The position numbers and the translations under genes are program-made. Below are positions 9,889 to 19,982 of a stretch of 64,000 bases of DNA, one piece after another (within the stretch, counting starts at the first letter, position 1; every line of letters starts with the position of its first letter). The notes under the pieces were generated by a model. That model was not told the origin of the DNA, did not search any database, and saw nothing but the letters and a program-made list of their open reading frames with translations. This DNA is from Campylobacter sp. RM16189. Its GTDB lineage: Bacteria > Campylobacterota > Campylobacteria > Campylobacterales > Campylobacteraceae. The stretch covers positions 186,001-250,000 of the forward strand of contig NZ_LIWR01000044.1 of the NCBI RefSeq assembly GCF_012978815.1, read 5' to 3'.

Positions 9889-10107
9889 TTACTTATGGCG
9901 ATAAATTATTCTACCCTTATCAAGACTATACGGCGTGAGTTCCACTTTTACGCGATCTCCCGGCATTATCTTGATATAGTGCATTCTCATCTTACCTGCA
10001 ATATGACATAAAATCACATGTTTATTGTCAAGCTCGACTTTAAAGGTTGCATTCGGCAGAGCCTCTATCACGTTGCCGTCAATCTCTATGACGTCGTCTT
10101 TTGCCAC
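9889..10107 (-). CDS. infA: Translation initiation factor IF-1
   Basis: 72 residues, a single OB-fold: [20 protein letters not shown], then [23 protein letters not shown]. Binds the 30S A-site during initiation. Gaps of 133 and 159 bp on its two sides, both with hairpins, suggest its mRNA level can be set apart from the ribosomal genes. Confidence 0.98.
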   Translation of the reverse strand: MAKDDVIEIDGNVIEALPNATFKVELDNKHVILCHIAGKMRMHYIKIMPGDRVKVELTPYSLDKGRIIYRHK

Positions 10108-10187
10108 TATTTACCTCCTCTCATAAATTTTCAGTTGCAAGATCGCAACATAAATAACTTAAAATTTTAACTCACCACAAATTAAAA

Positions 10188-10225
10188 TTTTACAATTCAC
10201 AAATTTTGATTTGCAAATTGTAAAA
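10188..10225 (-). terminator. Hairpin between map and infA
   Basis: 10-bp stem TTTTACAATT / AATTGTAAAA with an 18-nt loop, downstream of map on the minus strand. It is followed there by TTTTAATTTG, a modest T-tract. Could end or attenuate transcription from secY-map before infA. The rest of 10108-10240 shows only a 5-bp GTTGC/GCAAC stem. Confidence 0.5.
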
Positions 10226-10240
10226 ACTTAGGCGATAAAT

Positions 10241-10999
10241 TTACGCTTTGCTTAAAATTTCAGCTCTTCCGTTGATCACAGCTACACAATGTTCATAATG
10301 GCTAGTTCTCAAACCATCCTTGCTAGTTACCTTCCATTTGTCACTTCCGACAACCGGTGTTCCGTCTTTTTGGCATATCATAGGCTCTATACAAAAAACC
10401 ATTCCGTTTTTGATCTTTGGTCCGGCTTTCGGGTTATTGCCTTCTAAATAGTTTGGTACTTCAGGCTCTTCGTGCGGGTGCTTGCCTATGCCGTGTCCGC
10501 AAAATCCTCTAAGCGGCACAAAGCCTCTTGCAAGGATAAATTTCTCAAGCTCATAACTAAGCTCTTTAAAATGCATGCCCTCTCTTATGATGTCAATCGC
10601 AAAATAAAGTGCGTCTTTAGAACAAGCTATTAGAGCCTCGTCCTCTTTTGAAATTTGCCCAACTGCAAAAGTTCGAGCAGAGTCGCCAAAAAATCCGTTT
10701 AAATTTGAGCCGATATCAACACCTACTATGTCGCCTTCTTTTAGAATCGTTTTATCAGGGATTCCGTGGATGACTACTTCGTTTAAACTTATGCAAGCGG
10801 CATTTGGAAAGCCATAAAGTCCTTTAAACGCAGGCTTTGCGCCGGCAGCGCATATCATATCATCGCAAATTTTATCAATCTCAAGAAGAGACATTCCAGG
10901 CTTTATAATACTCTCAACATAATCAAGAGTTTGAGCGACAATCTTATTTGCCGCTCTAAGCTTCTCAATTTCAGCCAGTTTTTTAAGCGAAATCGCCAT
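10241..10999 (-). CDS. map: Methionine aminopeptidase, type I
   Basis: Removes the initiator methionine from nascent proteins. 252 residues with the pita-bread metal ligands: the first Asp in VGVDIGSNLNGFFGDSART (two Asp), His in GHGIGKHPHEEP, Glu in FCIEPM, and a final Glu in the C-terminal region. No N-terminal zinc finger, so type Ia. Its ATG overlaps the secY stop by 1 nt. Confidence 0.97.
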   Translation of the reverse strand: MAISLKKLAEIEKLRAANKIVAQTLDYVESIIKPGMSLLEIDKICDDMICAAGAKPAFKGLYGFPNAACISLNEVVIHGIPDKTILKEGDIVGVDIGSNLNGFFGDSARTFAVGQISKEDEALIACSKDALYFAIDIIREGMHFKELSYELEKFILARGFVPLRGFCGHGIGKHPHEEPEVPNYLEGNNPKAGPKIKNGMVFCIEPMICQKDGTPVVGSDKWKVTSKDGLRTSHYEHCVAVINGRAEILSKA

Positions 11000-12261
11000 T
11001 ATAATCCCACCGCGCTTAGGGTTTGATATTTATTCATATAAATTTGAGCCTCAATTCTTCTCATTGTATCAAGCGCAACTGAAACAACGATCAAAACTGA
11101 TGTTCCACCGAAATAAAACGGCACACCCATAAATTTAACTAAAACCCAAGGCAGAGTTGAGATAAGACCCAAGTATATCGCGCCGCTAAATGTTAAGCGT
11201 GAAGCAATCTCATTTAGATACCCTGCAGTTCCCTCGCCAGGCCTAATTCCAGGTATAAATCCTCCCTGTCTTTTTAAATTTTCGCTGATATCTTTTGCGT
11301 TAAATACGATTGAAGCGTAAAAATATGCAAAAAACACAACAAGCAAGAATGTTAAAAAGTTAAAAAAGTATCCGTTCGGATTTAAAAAGTCATTAATCGC
11401 CTGGATGTATTTGTTTGTGCTTGCCTGTAAAATCGTACTTGGAAACATCAATATAGCACTAGCAAAGATAGGCGGGATAACACCACTTAAATTTACTTTT
11501 ATAGGGATGTAGTTCATTATACGCTTATTTTGGTTTTCCATTACAACTTTTCTGGAGTAAGAGACAGGGATACGTCTTTCGCCCATCTCAACAAAGATAA
11601 CTATACCTACGGTTGCCAAAATAACAAGCAAAATTCCTATAACAACTAAGAAATTTAATTCGCCTGTATTTACAAGATTTACAGTCCCGCCAATAGCAGA
11701 TGGGATTCCCGATACGATACCTGCAAAGATAATAAGACTTATACCGTTTCCTATTCCTCTTTGAGTTATCTGCTCGCCTATCCACATAAGCATCATAGTT
11801 CCTGCCAGCATTGAAGCTGCCGCAATAGCTATAAATAGATTCATATCCAGCATTATAGCCTGCTCACCACCTCTTCCGCTTAAGCCCTGAAGTCCGATAC
11901 TAACACCGATTGCTTGAACTACTGTTATACCGATTGTGGCATAGCGAATGATCTGCATATACTTTTGCATACCGTCGCGATCTTTTTTCATCTTGCCTAA
12001 ATTTGGGAATGTAGCAGCCAGAAGTTCCATAACAATGGAAGCCGTAATGTATGGCATAATACCAAGTGATATTATGCTTAATCTTTCAGCGGCCTTACCG
12101 CTAAACATATTAAATAATCCTAATGCATTAGAGCTGTTTGAATCAAAAAACTCTTTAATTACATCGGCATTAACGCCAGGAACTGGCACATAAGCCAGTA
12201 TCCTGTAAGCAAACAAAAATGCCAACGTGATTAATATCTTGTTGGTCAATGTTTTATTCAT
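10999..12261 (-). CDS. secY: Preprotein translocase subunit SecY
   Basis: 420 residues, ten hydrophobic segments expected of the protein-conducting channel in the inner membrane. GVMP-type plug region (NMFSGKAAERLSIISLGIMP) and the cytosolic loop GERRIPVSYSRK and PGIRPGEGT used for ribosome/SecA contact are visible. It overlaps rplO by 1 nt and map by 1 nt. adk, often found after secY, is absent here. Confidence 0.98.
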   Translation of the reverse strand: MNKTLTNKILITLAFLFAYRILAYVPVPGVNADVIKEFFDSNSSNALGLFNMFSGKAAERLSIISLGIMPYITASIVMELLAATFPNLGKMKKDRDGMQKYMQIIRYATIGITVVQAIGVSIGLQGLSGRGGEQAIMLDMNLFIAIAAASMLAGTMMLMWIGEQITQRGIGNGISLIIFAGIVSGIPSAIGGTVNLVNTGELNFLVVIGILLVILATVGIVIFVEMGERRIPVSYSRKVVMENQNKRIMNYIPIKVNLSGVIPPIFASAILMFPSTILQASTNKYIQAINDFLNPNGYFFNFLTFLLVVFFAYFYASIVFNAKDISENLKRQGGFIPGIRPGEGTAGYLNEIASRLTFSGAIYLGLISTLPWVLVKFMGVPFYFGGTSVLIVVSVALDTMRRIEAQIYMNKYQTLSAVGL

Positions 12262-12662
12262 TATGCACGTCCGCTAACGATAACGTTCTCGTCTTTTATC
12301 TTTGAAACAAGAGTTTTTGCGCTCGCTCCAATTAGTTTTATTTTTGTAACGCTTCTTGAAATTTTATGAACAGTAGCGATTGAAGCGATTGTAATTTCGC
12401 CAAGCTCTTTTACCGCTGTAATTTTCTCAACGTTGATAACATAAGGTTTTTCAAATTTAGAAGCAAAACCTACCTTAGGAAGACGTCTTTGAAGCGGTTG
12501 TTGTCCACCCTCAAAACCTCTCTTCTCATTGTAACCTTTTCTAGCTCTTTGACCCTTATGTCCTTTTCCCGCAGTCTTACCTTGACCGCTACCTTGACCG
12601 CGTCCTAATCTCTTAGTCTCGCGAGTTGAACCGGCAGCCGGAGTTAATTTTTCAAGTCCCAT
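12261..12662 (-). CDS. rplO: 50S ribosomal protein L15
   Basis: 133 residues with the Gly/Arg/Lys-rich extended N-terminus ([20 protein letters not shown]) and [17 protein letters not shown]. Directly follows rpsE (11-bp gap), so L30 (rpmD), which normally lies between them, is missing. Confidence 0.98.
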   Translation of the reverse strand: MGLEKLTPAAGSTRETKRLGRGQGSGQGKTAGKGHKGQRARKGYNEKRGFEGGQQPLQRRLPKVGFASKFEKPYVINVEKITAVKELGEITIASIATVHKISRSVTKIKLIGASAKTLVSKIKDENVIVSGRA

Positions 12663-12673
12663 ATTCCCTCTCC

Positions 12674-13117
12674 TTAGCTTTTAAGCATACTTAATGCTTT
12701 GATTGTAGCACGAACAACGTTTGCAGAGTTGTTTGAGCCAAGTGATTTTGTCAAGATATCCTTGATACCTGCAAGCTCTAGAATAGGGCGAGTTGAGCCG
12801 CCGGCTATAACACCTGTACCTTCGCTTGCCGGGCGAAGTAGAATTTTACTTGCATTGTATTTAACCTCTATATCATGAGGAATAGTCGAGCCTTTAAGCT
12901 TAACGTTGATAATGTTTTTAAACGCATCGTCAACCGCTTTTCTAATCGCATCAGGAACCTCTTTAGCTTTACCAAAGCCAAAGCCTACAAGTCCGTTTCT
13001 ATTTCCAACTACTATAAGAGCTGTAAATCTAAATCTTCGACCACCTTTAACAACTTTCGTAACCCGACCGATATCGACGATTACTTCTTCAAATTCTTCT
13101 CTATTATACTTTTCCAT
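12674..13117 (-). CDS. rpsE: 30S ribosomal protein S5
   Basis: 147 residues: [20 protein letters not shown] and [20 protein letters not shown] identify the N-terminal dsRNA-binding fold, and [13 protein letters not shown] the C-terminal fold. S5 takes part in decoding accuracy. The short N-terminus matches the epsilonproteobacterial form. Confidence 0.98.
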   Translation of the reverse strand: MEKYNREEFEEVIVDIGRVTKVVKGGRRFRFTALIVVGNRNGLVGFGFGKAKEVPDAIRKAVDDAFKNIINVKLKGSTIPHDIEVKYNASKILLRPASEGTGVIAGGSTRPILELAGIKDILTKSLGSNNSANVVRATIKALSMLKS

Positions 13118-13132
13118 CGATTTTCCTTTGGG

Positions 13133-13489
13133 TTATAGTTTTATGCCGTTTTCTCTCAAAGCGTCAGCAAAAGCCGCTACAACGCCGTGATACAAATAGC
13201 CATTTCTATCGAATATCGCCTCTTCTATTCCCTTGACTTTTAATGTTTTTGCAAATTCTTTTGCTAAAACTACAGCACCCTCTTTGTTGGCTTTTATACC
13301 AAGTTTTCTTCCGTCAGCCGCTGCGATAGTAGTTGCTGCAACATCTTCGATAGCCTGAACATAAAGTGTTCTATTTGATTTAAAAATAGAAACTCTTGGT
13401 TTTAAGGCAGTGCCAGAAATTTTAGCTCTAATTCTTCTCTTTCTCTTTATTCTAAGAGCGAGTTTTCTTTTTAATACATTTGCTGTCAT
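13133..13489 (-). CDS. rplR: 50S ribosomal protein L18
   Basis: 118 residues, binds 5S rRNA. Basic N-terminus ([20 protein letters not shown]), then [16 protein letters not shown] [16 protein letters not shown], ending [19 protein letters not shown]. Located between rpsE and rplF with short gaps. Confidence 0.98.
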   Translation of the reverse strand: MTANVLKRKLALRIKRKRRIRAKISGTALKPRVSIFKSNRTLYVQAIEDVAATTIAAADGRKLGIKANKEGAVVLAKEFAKTLKVKGIEEAIFDRNGYLYHGVVAAFADALRENGIKL

Positions 13490-13499
13490 TACCTATCCC

Positions 13500-14036
13500 T
13501 TACTTCTTAGATGTTTTACCGGCTTTGCGGATAATGCGCTCTTCAGCATATTTTATACCCTTGCCTTTGTATGGCTCTGGTGGGCGATATCCTCTAACTT
13601 GAGCTGCGATTTGTCCTACAACTTGCTTATCATCGCCTTTAATAGTGATGACGTTTTTCTCTACGCTTACTTCAACACCTTTTGGTACTTCGTGGTTGAT
13701 CGGGTGAGAAAATCCAAGAGTTAGCTCAAGCACGCTTCCTTTAGCTGCAGCTTTATAACCTACACCGTTGATCTCAAGCTTGCGAATGAAGCCCTCTGTA
13801 AGACCTGTAACGATATTGTTAGCTAGCGCTCTATATGTGCCCCAGTAAGCTCTACTTTGGCGATCGTCGCCCTTAGGAGAGAATACGATAGAGCTGTTTT
13901 CTACCTTAACATCAACATGACCTTTTGTGTCAAGTTCTTTTGTATTATTGCCTTTTTTAAATTTAAGCAAATTTCCTTCTACGCTGACATCTAGTCCGTT
14001 TGGAATAGCTATCGGCTGTTTACCTATACGTGACAT
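13500..14036 (-). CDS. rplF: 50S ribosomal protein L6
   Basis: 178 residues: [17 protein letters not shown] start, and the signature [16 protein letters not shown] near the C-terminus. Binds helix 97 of 23S rRNA near the factor-binding site. Unusually, 283 bp separate it from rpsH upstream; a possible -10 (TATAAA on the minus strand, near 14074-14079) in that gap may give it its own promoter. Confidence 0.98.
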   Translation of the reverse strand: MSRIGKQPIAIPNGLDVSVEGNLLKFKKGNNTKELDTKGHVDVKVENSSIVFSPKGDDRQSRAYWGTYRALANNIVTGLTEGFIRKLEINGVGYKAAAKGSVLELTLGFSHPINHEVPKGVEVSVEKNVITIKGDDKQVVGQIAAQVRGYRPPEPYKGKGIKYAEERIIRKAGKTSKK

Positions 14037-14148
14037 TTTTTTCCTTTTTACTTGTCTAGGGTATGTCTACTTTATACGAATGGATACCACAATACCATAA
14101 AAAGCAGAAACTAAATTCCACTTCGTCCAAAGTTAAATTTGAACGACT

Positions 14149-14170
14149 AAAAAGAGCAAAAGCCCTTTTT
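14149..14170 (-). terminator. Terminator-like hairpin between rpsH and rplF
   Basis: On the minus strand AAAAAGGGC-TTTT-GCTCTTTTT forms a 9-bp stem (one G-T pair) ending in five T. This is the classic intrinsic-terminator form, and it works in both directions. It sits inside a 283-bp gap (14037-14319) that holds no gene. It would reduce or stop S10-operon transcripts after rpsH. Confidence 0.6.
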
Positions 14171-14287
14171 AAACCTTTAAATTCTTTGTTGTCTGAGATT
14201 TAGCAAATTTGATCACTAAATTTTGGAGTGTTACAAAATAGCAAGCTAATAAGCTTAGCTTATCGTGCAAGCTCCATTATAAGGTGT

Positions 14288-14315
14288 TATAAACGATGTC
14301 ATGACATCGTTTATA
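14288..14315 (-). repeat. Perfect 28-nt palindrome just after rpsH
   Basis: Half-arm TATAAACGATGTCA joined directly to its exact complement, beginning 4 nt after the rpsH stop codon. As DNA it could be a two-fold protein site; as RNA a 12-13-bp hairpin that protects the 3' end. A second inverted repeat (ATAAGCT-T-AGCTTAT) lies about 25 bp further downstream. Confidence 0.75.
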
Positions 14316-14319
14316 TTCA

Positions 14320-14715
14320 TTACCATATAGTACAAAGAATTTCGCCGCCAACACCGGCTTTGTGAGCGTCTTCGTTGCTTAAAACGCCTTTGCTTGTGCT
14401 AACGATAATTGTTCCGTAACCGTTTTTAAATCTCTTGATCTCATCCTTGCCTTTATAGACACGGCGACCCGGTTTTGAAACTCTTTTAAGTTCGTTTATA
14501 ACGCTATTTCCACGCTCATCATACTTTAAAACAACGTTTATAAATTTCTTTTTATCCTCTTCAACTACATTATAGCTTTCTATGTAGCCTTTTGTAGCCA
14601 AGATCGCCAAAGTAGCTTCAACAACGTTTGAGTGAAGCAGCTTTGTAGTCTCAAGCTTTCTCATAGAGGCGTTTCTGATGCGTGTTAGTCCATCTGATAT
14701 TAAATCATTCAACAT
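14320..14715 (-). CDS. rpsH: 30S ribosomal protein S8
   Basis: 131 residues: [19 protein letters not shown] start and [20 protein letters not shown] end, which binds helix 21 of 16S rRNA. In E. coli S8 represses its own operon; whether that holds here is unknown. A 28-nt palindrome follows its stop. Confidence 0.98.
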   Translation of the reverse strand: MLNDLISDGLTRIRNASMRKLETTKLLHSNVVEATLAILATKGYIESYNVVEEDKKKFINVVLKYDERGNSVINELKRVSKPGRRVYKGKDEIKRFKNGYGTIIVSTSKGVLSNEDAHKAGVGGEILCTIW

Positions 14716-14724
14716 TTTTCTTCC

Positions 14725-14910
14725 TTACCAGCTTGCTTTTTTAAGACCAGGAATCAATCCCTCATTAGCCATTTTTCTTAGGCATACTCGGCAAATTCCA
14801 AAATCTTTATAAACAGAGTGTGGTCTACCACAAATTTGGCATCTTGTATAACCGCGCACCTTAAATTTAGGAGTGCGAGCTGCCTTTGCTATCATTGATT
14901 TTTTTGCCAT
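14725..14910 (-). CDS. rpsN: 30S ribosomal protein S14, zinc (type Z) form
   Basis: 61 residues from [17 protein letters not shown]; four zinc-ligand cysteines in CQICGRPH and CRVCLRK. The longer open frame upstream (to 14991) lies inside rplE and has no family match, so the MAKKS start, 1 bp after the rplE stop, is chosen. Confidence 0.97.
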   Translation of the reverse strand: MAKKSMIAKAARTPKFKVRGYTRCQICGRPHSVYKDFGICRVCLRKMANEGLIPGLKKASW

Positions 14911-14911
14911 A

Positions 14912-15457
14912 TTACTTTCCTTTTGCAAATGGCAAACCAAAAAGCTCAAGCAATTTGAATGCCTCTTTGTCGCTATCTGTTGTTGTAACAATTACGATAT
15001 TCATACCGTGAGTGCGCAGAATCTTATCATACTCAACCTCAGGAAACATTAGCTGCTCGTCTAGACCGAAGTTATAGTTACCGCGTCCATCAAATCCATC
15101 TCTAGGAAGACCTCTAAAGTCCTTAACTCTTGGAAGAGCGATAGTGATAAGCTTGTCTAAAAATGCAAACATCTGATCTTTTCTAAGAGTTACTTTTACT
15201 CCCACAGGGAATCCCTCACGAACCTTAAAGCCGGCAACTGACTTTTTAGCGTCTGTTACTACAGCCTTTTGTCCGGCAATTAACGAAATCGTATCAGCTA
15301 CGTTTTGAAGTAGCTTTTGATCTTTCGCAGCTTCGCCTGCGCCTACGCTGATAACGATCTTCTCAATCGCTGGTATAAGCATAGGATTTTTGATATCAAA
15401 TTCTTTTGCTAAAGCTGGCTTAATGGTTTCGCTATATTTTACTTTTAATCTATTCAT
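14912..15457 (-). CDS. rplE: 50S ribosomal protein L5
   Basis: 181 residues: [20 protein letters not shown], and [20 protein letters not shown], the L5 signature region contacting 5S rRNA. Two bp from rplX upstream and one from rpsN downstream. Confidence 0.98.
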   Translation of the reverse strand: MNRLKVKYSETIKPALAKEFDIKNPMLIPAIEKIVISVGAGEAAKDQKLLQNVADTISLIAGQKAVVTDAKKSVAGFKVREGFPVGVKVTLRKDQMFAFLDKLITIALPRVKDFRGLPRDGFDGRGNYNFGLDEQLMFPEVEYDKILRTHGMNIVIVTTTDSDKEAFKLLELFGLPFAKGK

Positions 15458-15459
15458 AA

Positions 15460-15696
15460 TTAACCCTCAACCTTCGCAACATTTGAGATATCAATTGGCA
15501 TCTCTTTATTTATAAAGCCACCGTTTGGAGTCTTTTCACTTGGCTTAATAGCCTTTTTAGCTACTTTACAACCCTCTACGATAACTTGTCCTTTTTTAGC
15601 AAGAACCGATAAAATTTTGCCTGTTTTGCCCTTGTCATCACCTGCAATAATCTTTACGGTATCGCCCTTTTTAACCTTGAATTTTACATTAGCCAT
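15460..15696 (-). CDS. rplX: 50S ribosomal protein L24
   Basis: 78 residues with a KOW motif ([20 protein letters not shown]) and [20 protein letters not shown]. Shorter than E. coli L24 (104) but usual for Campylobacter. Overlaps rplN by 1 nt. Confidence 0.98.
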   Translation of the reverse strand: MANVKFKVKKGDTVKIIAGDDKGKTGKILSVLAKKGQVIVEGCKVAKKAIKPSEKTPNGGFINKEMPIDISNVAKVEG

Positions 15697-16064
15697 TATA
15701 ACACCTCCGGAGCAAGTGAAACAATCTTCATAAAGTTAGCATATCTAACCTCACGACCAACAGGCCCGAAGATACGAGTTCCTATAGGCTCTCTTTTGTT
15801 ATCTAAGATTACCGCTGCGTTCTCGTCAAATCTAATTAGTGAGCCGTTCTCTCTTTGAACCTCTTTTTTAGTTCTAACAACAACAGCTTTTACGACTTGA
15901 CCCTTCTTAATCTTTCCGTTTGGAAGAGCTTTTTTAACAGAGCAAATAATAACATCACCAAGTGTTGCGTATCTTCTTTTGCTTCCGCCTAAAACTTTTA
16001 TACACATTAACTCTTTTGCGCCACTATTATCAGCAACTGCAAGTCTTGTAAAACTTTGAATCAT
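15696..16064 (-). CDS. rplN: 50S ribosomal protein L14
   Basis: 122 residues: [20 protein letters not shown] and [13 protein letters not shown] are the L14 signatures. Forms an intersubunit bridge. Overlaps rpsQ and rplX by 1 nt each. Confidence 0.98.
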   Translation of the reverse strand: MIQSFTRLAVADNSGAKELMCIKVLGGSKRRYATLGDVIICSVKKALPNGKIKKGQVVKAVVVRTKKEVQRENGSLIRFDENAAVILDNKREPIGTRIFGPVGREVRYANFMKIVSLAPEVL

Positions 16065-16315
16065 TACTCAACTCCCTTTGCCAATACAGCTTTTAGACGA
16101 AAGCTTTTGCGTGCTGAAAGTGGTCTGCACTCAACCGCAACAACAGTATCTCCTGCTTTTGTTTCGTTTTTCTCATCATGAATCATATATTTCTTAAAGC
16201 GTTTTACAAATTTATGGTATCTTGGGTGCATAACACGTCTTTCAACCAAAATAGTAGCTGTTTTATCTCCAGCTTTTTGTAAAACAACACCTTGGATTTC
16301 TCTTTTAAATGCCAT
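16064..16315 (-). CDS. rpsQ: 30S ribosomal protein S17
   Basis: 83 residues: [20 protein letters not shown] and the OB-fold end [20 protein letters not shown]. Primary 16S rRNA binder. Lies 10 bp after rpmC. Confidence 0.98.
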   Translation of the reverse strand: MAFKREIQGVVLQKAGDKTATILVERRVMHPRYHKFVKRFKKYMIHDEKNETKAGDTVVAVECRPLSARKSFRLKAVLAKGVE

Positions 16316-16325
16316 TTCTCACCCC

Positions 16326-16511
16326 TTATTTTGTTGCACTAATTGCAGTATTGATCTGTGCTATCTCTTTTTTAACAGCACGGATCTCGTTAGGGTTGCT
16401 TAACTGCATAGTCTTTAGCTTTTGTCTTAATGTAAACAAAAGCACCTTTTTCTCTTTCAATAACGCGTTTAGCTCTACTACGCTCTTATCTTTTAAATCA
16501 GTATATTTCAT
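16326..16511 (-). CDS. rpmC: 50S ribosomal protein L29
   Basis: 61 residues from [20 protein letters not shown], a helical hairpin at the exit tunnel. A GTG two codons upstream (16517) is also open; the ATG matches the family N-terminus and is preferred. It overlaps the 3' end of rplP by 14 bp. Confidence 0.96.
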   Translation of the reverse strand: MKYTDLKDKSVVELNALLKEKKVLLFTLRQKLKTMQLSNPNEIRAVKKEIAQINTAISATK

Positions 16512-16923
16512 TTTCACTCTCTCGCGTTACAATTTTTGTCTTAAATGGCAACTTGTGCATAGCCAGCGTAAGCGCCTCGCGTGCAAGTTCCTCATTAACT
16601 CCTGCCAACTCATAAATGATTCTGCCAGGCTTAATGTTCATAACCCACTCTTCTACACCTGCCTTACCTTTACCCATACGAGTTTGAAGTGGCTTTTTAG
16701 TTAGTGGCTTATCAGGGAAAACTCTAATCCAAATTTTAGCCTGTCTCTTTACATGACGTGTAAGAGCTTGACGAGCAGCTTCGATTTGGCGTGAATTTAC
16801 GCGTCCAGCCTCAACAGCCTTTATGCCTACTTCACCCATTGCAAGATCTATACCACGAGTAGCCTTACCGCGGTTGCGACCTTTCATCTGTTTGCGAAAT
16901 TTTGTTCGTTTTGGCATCAACAT
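16498..16923 (-). CDS. rplP: 50S ribosomal protein L16
   Basis: 141 residues, [40 protein letters not shown] surrounds the conserved Arg near the peptidyl transferase centre. An inner ATG (MPKR) exists 2 codons on, but the MLMPKR start is the usual one. Confidence 0.98.
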   Translation of the reverse strand: MLMPKRTKFRKQMKGRNRGKATRGIDLAMGEVGIKAVEAGRVNSRQIEAARQALTRHVKRQAKIWIRVFPDKPLTKKPLQTRMGKGKAGVEEWVMNIKPGRIIYELAGVNEELAREALTLAMHKLPFKTKIVTRESENEIY

Positions 16924-16925
16924 GA

Positions 16926-17624
16926 TTATTTACCCCTTCTTGCTCTGCGTGTTTTCTTAGGCGCCTCTTCCTCATTCTTCTCGACTTGAACGCCTTTTTG
17001 AAGAACTTCGCCTTTAAATATCCACACTTTAATACCTATGTTTCCATAAGTAGTATGCGCCTCTGCAAAGCCGTAATCAATCTTCGCTCTTAGTGTATGA
17101 AGAGGCACACGACCCTCCAAATACCACTCTGTTCTTGCCATCTCAGCGCCGCCTAGACGTCCAGCAACTGAAATTTTAATACCTTTAGCGCCAGATTTTT
17201 GAGCAGCTTGGATTACTTTTTTCATTGCACGTCTAAATGCAACACGTTTTTCAAGCTGCATTGCAACATTTTCTGCAGCAAGTTGAGCAGAAGATTGAGC
17301 TTTTCTCTCTTCTTTAATATTTACATTAACCTCTTTATTGATTAGCTTTTGGATATCCTCTTTTAGCTTCTCAACATCTGAGCCTTTTTTGCCAATAATG
17401 ATTCCAGGGCGAGCTGCCACTACAGTCACTCTTATCTTCTTAGCTGTTCTTTCTATTACAATTTGTGAAATTCCAGCATAGTATAGTTTTTTCTTCAAAA
17501 ATGCACGAATTTTATAGTCTTCGCCAATATTTTCTACCATACTTCCTTTAGTAGGAAACCATCTTGACTCCCAGTTGCGGTTGATTCCTAGTCTTAAACC
17601 GATCGGATTTACTTTCTGTCCCAT
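16926..17624 (-). CDS. rpsC: 30S ribosomal protein S3
   Basis: 232 residues: [20 protein letters not shown] start, KH domain with [15 protein letters not shown] (about 73-87), and C-terminal domain [20 protein letters not shown]. Ends in a basic tail ([10 protein letters not shown]). Part of the mRNA entry gate. Confidence 0.98.
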   Translation of the reverse strand: MGQKVNPIGLRLGINRNWESRWFPTKGSMVENIGEDYKIRAFLKKKLYYAGISQIVIERTAKKIRVTVVAARPGIIIGKKGSDVEKLKEDIQKLINKEVNVNIKEERKAQSSAQLAAENVAMQLEKRVAFRRAMKKVIQAAQKSGAKGIKISVAGRLGGAEMARTEWYLEGRVPLHTLRAKIDYGFAEAHTTYGNIGIKVWIFKGEVLQKGVQVEKNEEEAPKKTRRARRGK

Positions 17625-17625
17625 A

Positions 17626-17958
17626 TTATGCTTCCTTCTTTTCAGGTTTAGATACTTCTACCAAAATGTGAGAAGTAGGCTTGCGAATTCTGCTCGCGCT
17701 TCCTCTTGCTCTTGGTCTAAATCTTTTTAATACAGGACCTGCATCCACACGGCAGCTTTTCACAACTACCTCTTCAGGCTCAAAACCGCCATTTGCAACA
17801 GCCGAGCTAATTGCATTTGCTATAAATTTAGCGCCACGGTTTGGCATAAAGCTAAGACTTGCAAGTGCAAGCTCAGCATTCATTCCCTGAACCTCATTTG
17901 CTATCAATCTTGTTTTAGTTGGAGATAGTCTTACGAATTTTATAATTGCCTTACTCAT
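17626..17958 (-). CDS. rplV: 50S ribosomal protein L22
   Basis: 110 residues: [20 protein letters not shown] start; the tunnel-lining hairpin is at [20 protein letters not shown], the region where macrolide-resistance changes arise in other bacteria. Sequence looks wild type. One bp from rpsC. Confidence 0.98.
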   Translation of the reverse strand: MSKAIIKFVRLSPTKTRLIANEVQGMNAELALASLSFMPNRGAKFIANAISSAVANGGFEPEEVVVKSCRVDAGPVLKRFRPRARGSASRIRKPTSHILVEVSKPEKKEA

Positions 17959-17968
17959 TCATATCTCC

Positions 17969-18250
17969 TTATTTGCCTATTTTCTTTTGCACTGAACCTT
18001 TGTGGCCCTTAAATGTGCGTGTTGGAGCGAATTCGCCTAGTTTGTATCCGATATGATTTTCTGTAACATATACTGGAATGAAACTTTTACCATTGTGGAC
18101 ATTAAATGTTAGTCCAATCATTTCAGGCACAATCGTACTGCGTCTTGACCATGTTTTGATCGGCTTGTTGTCGTTGGCTTTTTTGGCAGCAACAACTTTT
18201 TTCATTACATGTCCGTCTACGAAAGGACCTTTTTTGAGTGATCTAGCCAT
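17969..18250 (-). CDS. rpsS: 30S ribosomal protein S19
   Basis: 93 residues: [19 protein letters not shown] and [17 protein letters not shown] [18 protein letters not shown]. Pairs with S13 in the 30S head. Ten bp from rplV. Confidence 0.98.
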   Translation of the reverse strand: MARSLKKGPFVDGHVMKKVVAAKKANDNKPIKTWSRRSTIVPEMIGLTFNVHNGKSFIPVYVTENHIGYKLGEFAPTRTFKGHKGSVQKKIGK

Positions 18251-18252
18251 CT

Positions 18253-19083
18253 CTATTTTCCTTTCCTTCTTGAAATAATTAGCTTATCGCTAGCCTTCTT
18301 GCGGCGAGTCTTAGCACCTTTAGTTGGTTTACCCCATGGAGTTACTGGGTGACGGCCTGAATTTTTCTTACCTTCACCACCACCGTGTGGGTGATCAACA
18401 GGGTTCATAGCAGAACCTCTGGTTTGCGGGCGAATACCTCTGTGGCGATTACGTCCAGCTTTACCTATAGTTACGTTAGCCCAATCCTCGTTTCCGATAA
18501 CGCCAACGCTAGCCATACACTCTGCTAAAATTTGTCTCATTTCACCGCTTGGAAGTCTTAAGATAACGTATTTTTCCTCTTTACCCATAAGCTGTGCATA
18601 TCCACCTGCAGATCTTGCTATCTGTCCGCCTTTGCCAGGTTTTAACTCTACGTTATGAACGATTGTTCCCACAGGAATATTTTTTAGCTTCATTGCGTTA
18701 CCTGGTTTTATATCAAGACCCTCTTCGGCTGCAGATACGATATCACCTACATTTAGTCCGTTTGGTCTGATGATATAGCGTTTTTCGCCATCTTTATAGG
18801 CGATAAGTGCTATACGGCAGTTTCTGTTTGGATCATATTCGATAGCCTCAACCTTGCCCTCTATACCAAATTTGCGTCTTTTAAAATCTATAATACGATA
18901 TAGCTTTTTAGCACCAGCTTGTTTATGTCTTGAAGTGATTCTTCCGTTGTTATTTCTACCGCCTGTTGCAGGAAGTTTTACAAGCAAACTTCTAACGCTT
19001 GGTTTAGCCGTGATATCTTCACTGCTAAGACCTGTCATAAATCTACGGCTCGGTGTATATGGTTTATATGTTTTAATCGCCAT
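18253..19083 (-). CDS. rplB: 50S ribosomal protein L2
   Basis: 276 residues: [20 protein letters not shown], and the catalytic-centre neighbour [20 protein letters not shown] stretch [20 protein letters not shown] with the conserved His needed for peptidyl transfer. Two bp from rpsS. Confidence 0.98.
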   Translation of the reverse strand: MAIKTYKPYTPSRRFMTGLSSEDITAKPSVRSLLVKLPATGGRNNNGRITSRHKQAGAKKLYRIIDFKRRKFGIEGKVEAIEYDPNRNCRIALIAYKDGEKRYIIRPNGLNVGDIVSAAEEGLDIKPGNAMKLKNIPVGTIVHNVELKPGKGGQIARSAGGYAQLMGKEEKYVILRLPSGEMRQILAECMASVGVIGNEDWANVTIGKAGRNRHRGIRPQTRGSAMNPVDHPHGGGEGKKNSGRHPVTPWGKPTKGAKTRRKKASDKLIISRRKGK

Positions 19084-19084
19084 C

Positions 19085-19366
19085 TTACGCCTCCATGCTT
19101 TCTAGAGTTGAACCTTCAGGCAACTTAACGTAGAATTTTTTAACTTCACTGCGTTGTCCTGTTTGTCCTTTAAAACGCTTAACTTTGCCTTCCATTCTAA
19201 GTGAATTTACGCGAAGCGGCATCACTCCGAAATACTCTTTTAAAATTTCTTTTAGCCTATTTTTAGTCATTTTTGGTGAAGTTTGGATAACTACTACACC
19301 ATCTTCTTGAAGGCCAAGAGTTTTTTCTGTATATAAAATTGTTTTGATATCAGTTATATCTGCCAT
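19085..19366 (-). CDS. rplW: 50S ribosomal protein L23
   Basis: 93 residues: [20 protein letters not shown] and [20 protein letters not shown]. Docking site at the tunnel exit for trigger factor and SRP; the SRP RNA gene is also in this window. One bp from rplB. Confidence 0.97.
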   Translation of the reverse strand: MADITDIKTILYTEKTLGLQEDGVVVIQTSPKMTKNRLKEILKEYFGVMPLRVNSLRMEGKVKRFKGQTGQRSEVKKFYVKLPEGSTLESMEA

Positions 19367-19367
19367 T

Positions 19368-19982
19368 TTAGCCCTCTTTTGTTATAGATTCAAGTGCCGC
19401 TTTTTCAATGATAACCGCACTAAATACCGATACTAGATACGCATTTATCTCGCTTGCATCTACCAGATAGCAGTTTGATAAATTTCTAAATGCCAAAAGC
19501 GTGTTATCATCAAGCAAATCTTTAACTATCAAAGCATCTCTTAAATTTAGGCTATTGATAATTTTTGCCGCATCTTTTGTCTTTCCGCTGTCAATGCTGA
19601 TGCTATCAACTGCGAAAATTTTGCCCTCGTTAGCCTTTTGTGCCAATGCGCACTCAAGAGCTAATCTCTTTTGTTTTTTATTAACTTTTTGGAAATAATT
19701 TCTATTGTTTAATGGACCAAAAGATACTGCACCGCCAACCCATACGTTAGTTCTAGTTGAACCTGCACGAGCTCCGCCGCGACCTTTTTGTCTCCAAGGC
19801 TTCTTACCTCCACCGCTTACAAAAGCACGAGTCTTAGTGTGAGCCGTATTTGCGCGGATACCTGCAAGGTAAGATTTAACATATAGATAAAGGTTGTGTG
19901 GATTTACCTCTGCATAGTTTGCAGGAAGGTCTAAATCTCCAGCCTTTTCAAATTTCTCGTTTAATACGCAAACTTTACTCAT
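19368..19982 (-). CDS. rplD: 50S ribosomal protein L4
   Basis: 204 residues: [20 protein letters not shown] and [20 protein letters not shown] form the long loop reaching into the exit tunnel. In E. coli L4 also represses the S10 operon. Overlaps rplC by 4 bp. Confidence 0.98.
   Translation of the reverse strand: MSKVCVLNEKFEKAGDLDLPANYAEVNPHNLYLYVKSYLAGIRANTAHTKTRAFVSGGGKKPWRQKGRGGARAGSTRTNVWVGGAVSFGPLNNRNYFQKVNKKQKRLALECALAQKANEGKIFAVDSISIDSGKTKDAAKIINSLNLRDALIVKDLLDDNTLLAFRNLSNCYLVDASEINAYLVSVFSAVIIEKAALESITKEG

Noticed and set aside
14725..14991. 88-residue form of S14
   Set aside because: The first 27 codons lie inside rplE and do not match S14; the MAKKS start at 14910 is standard.
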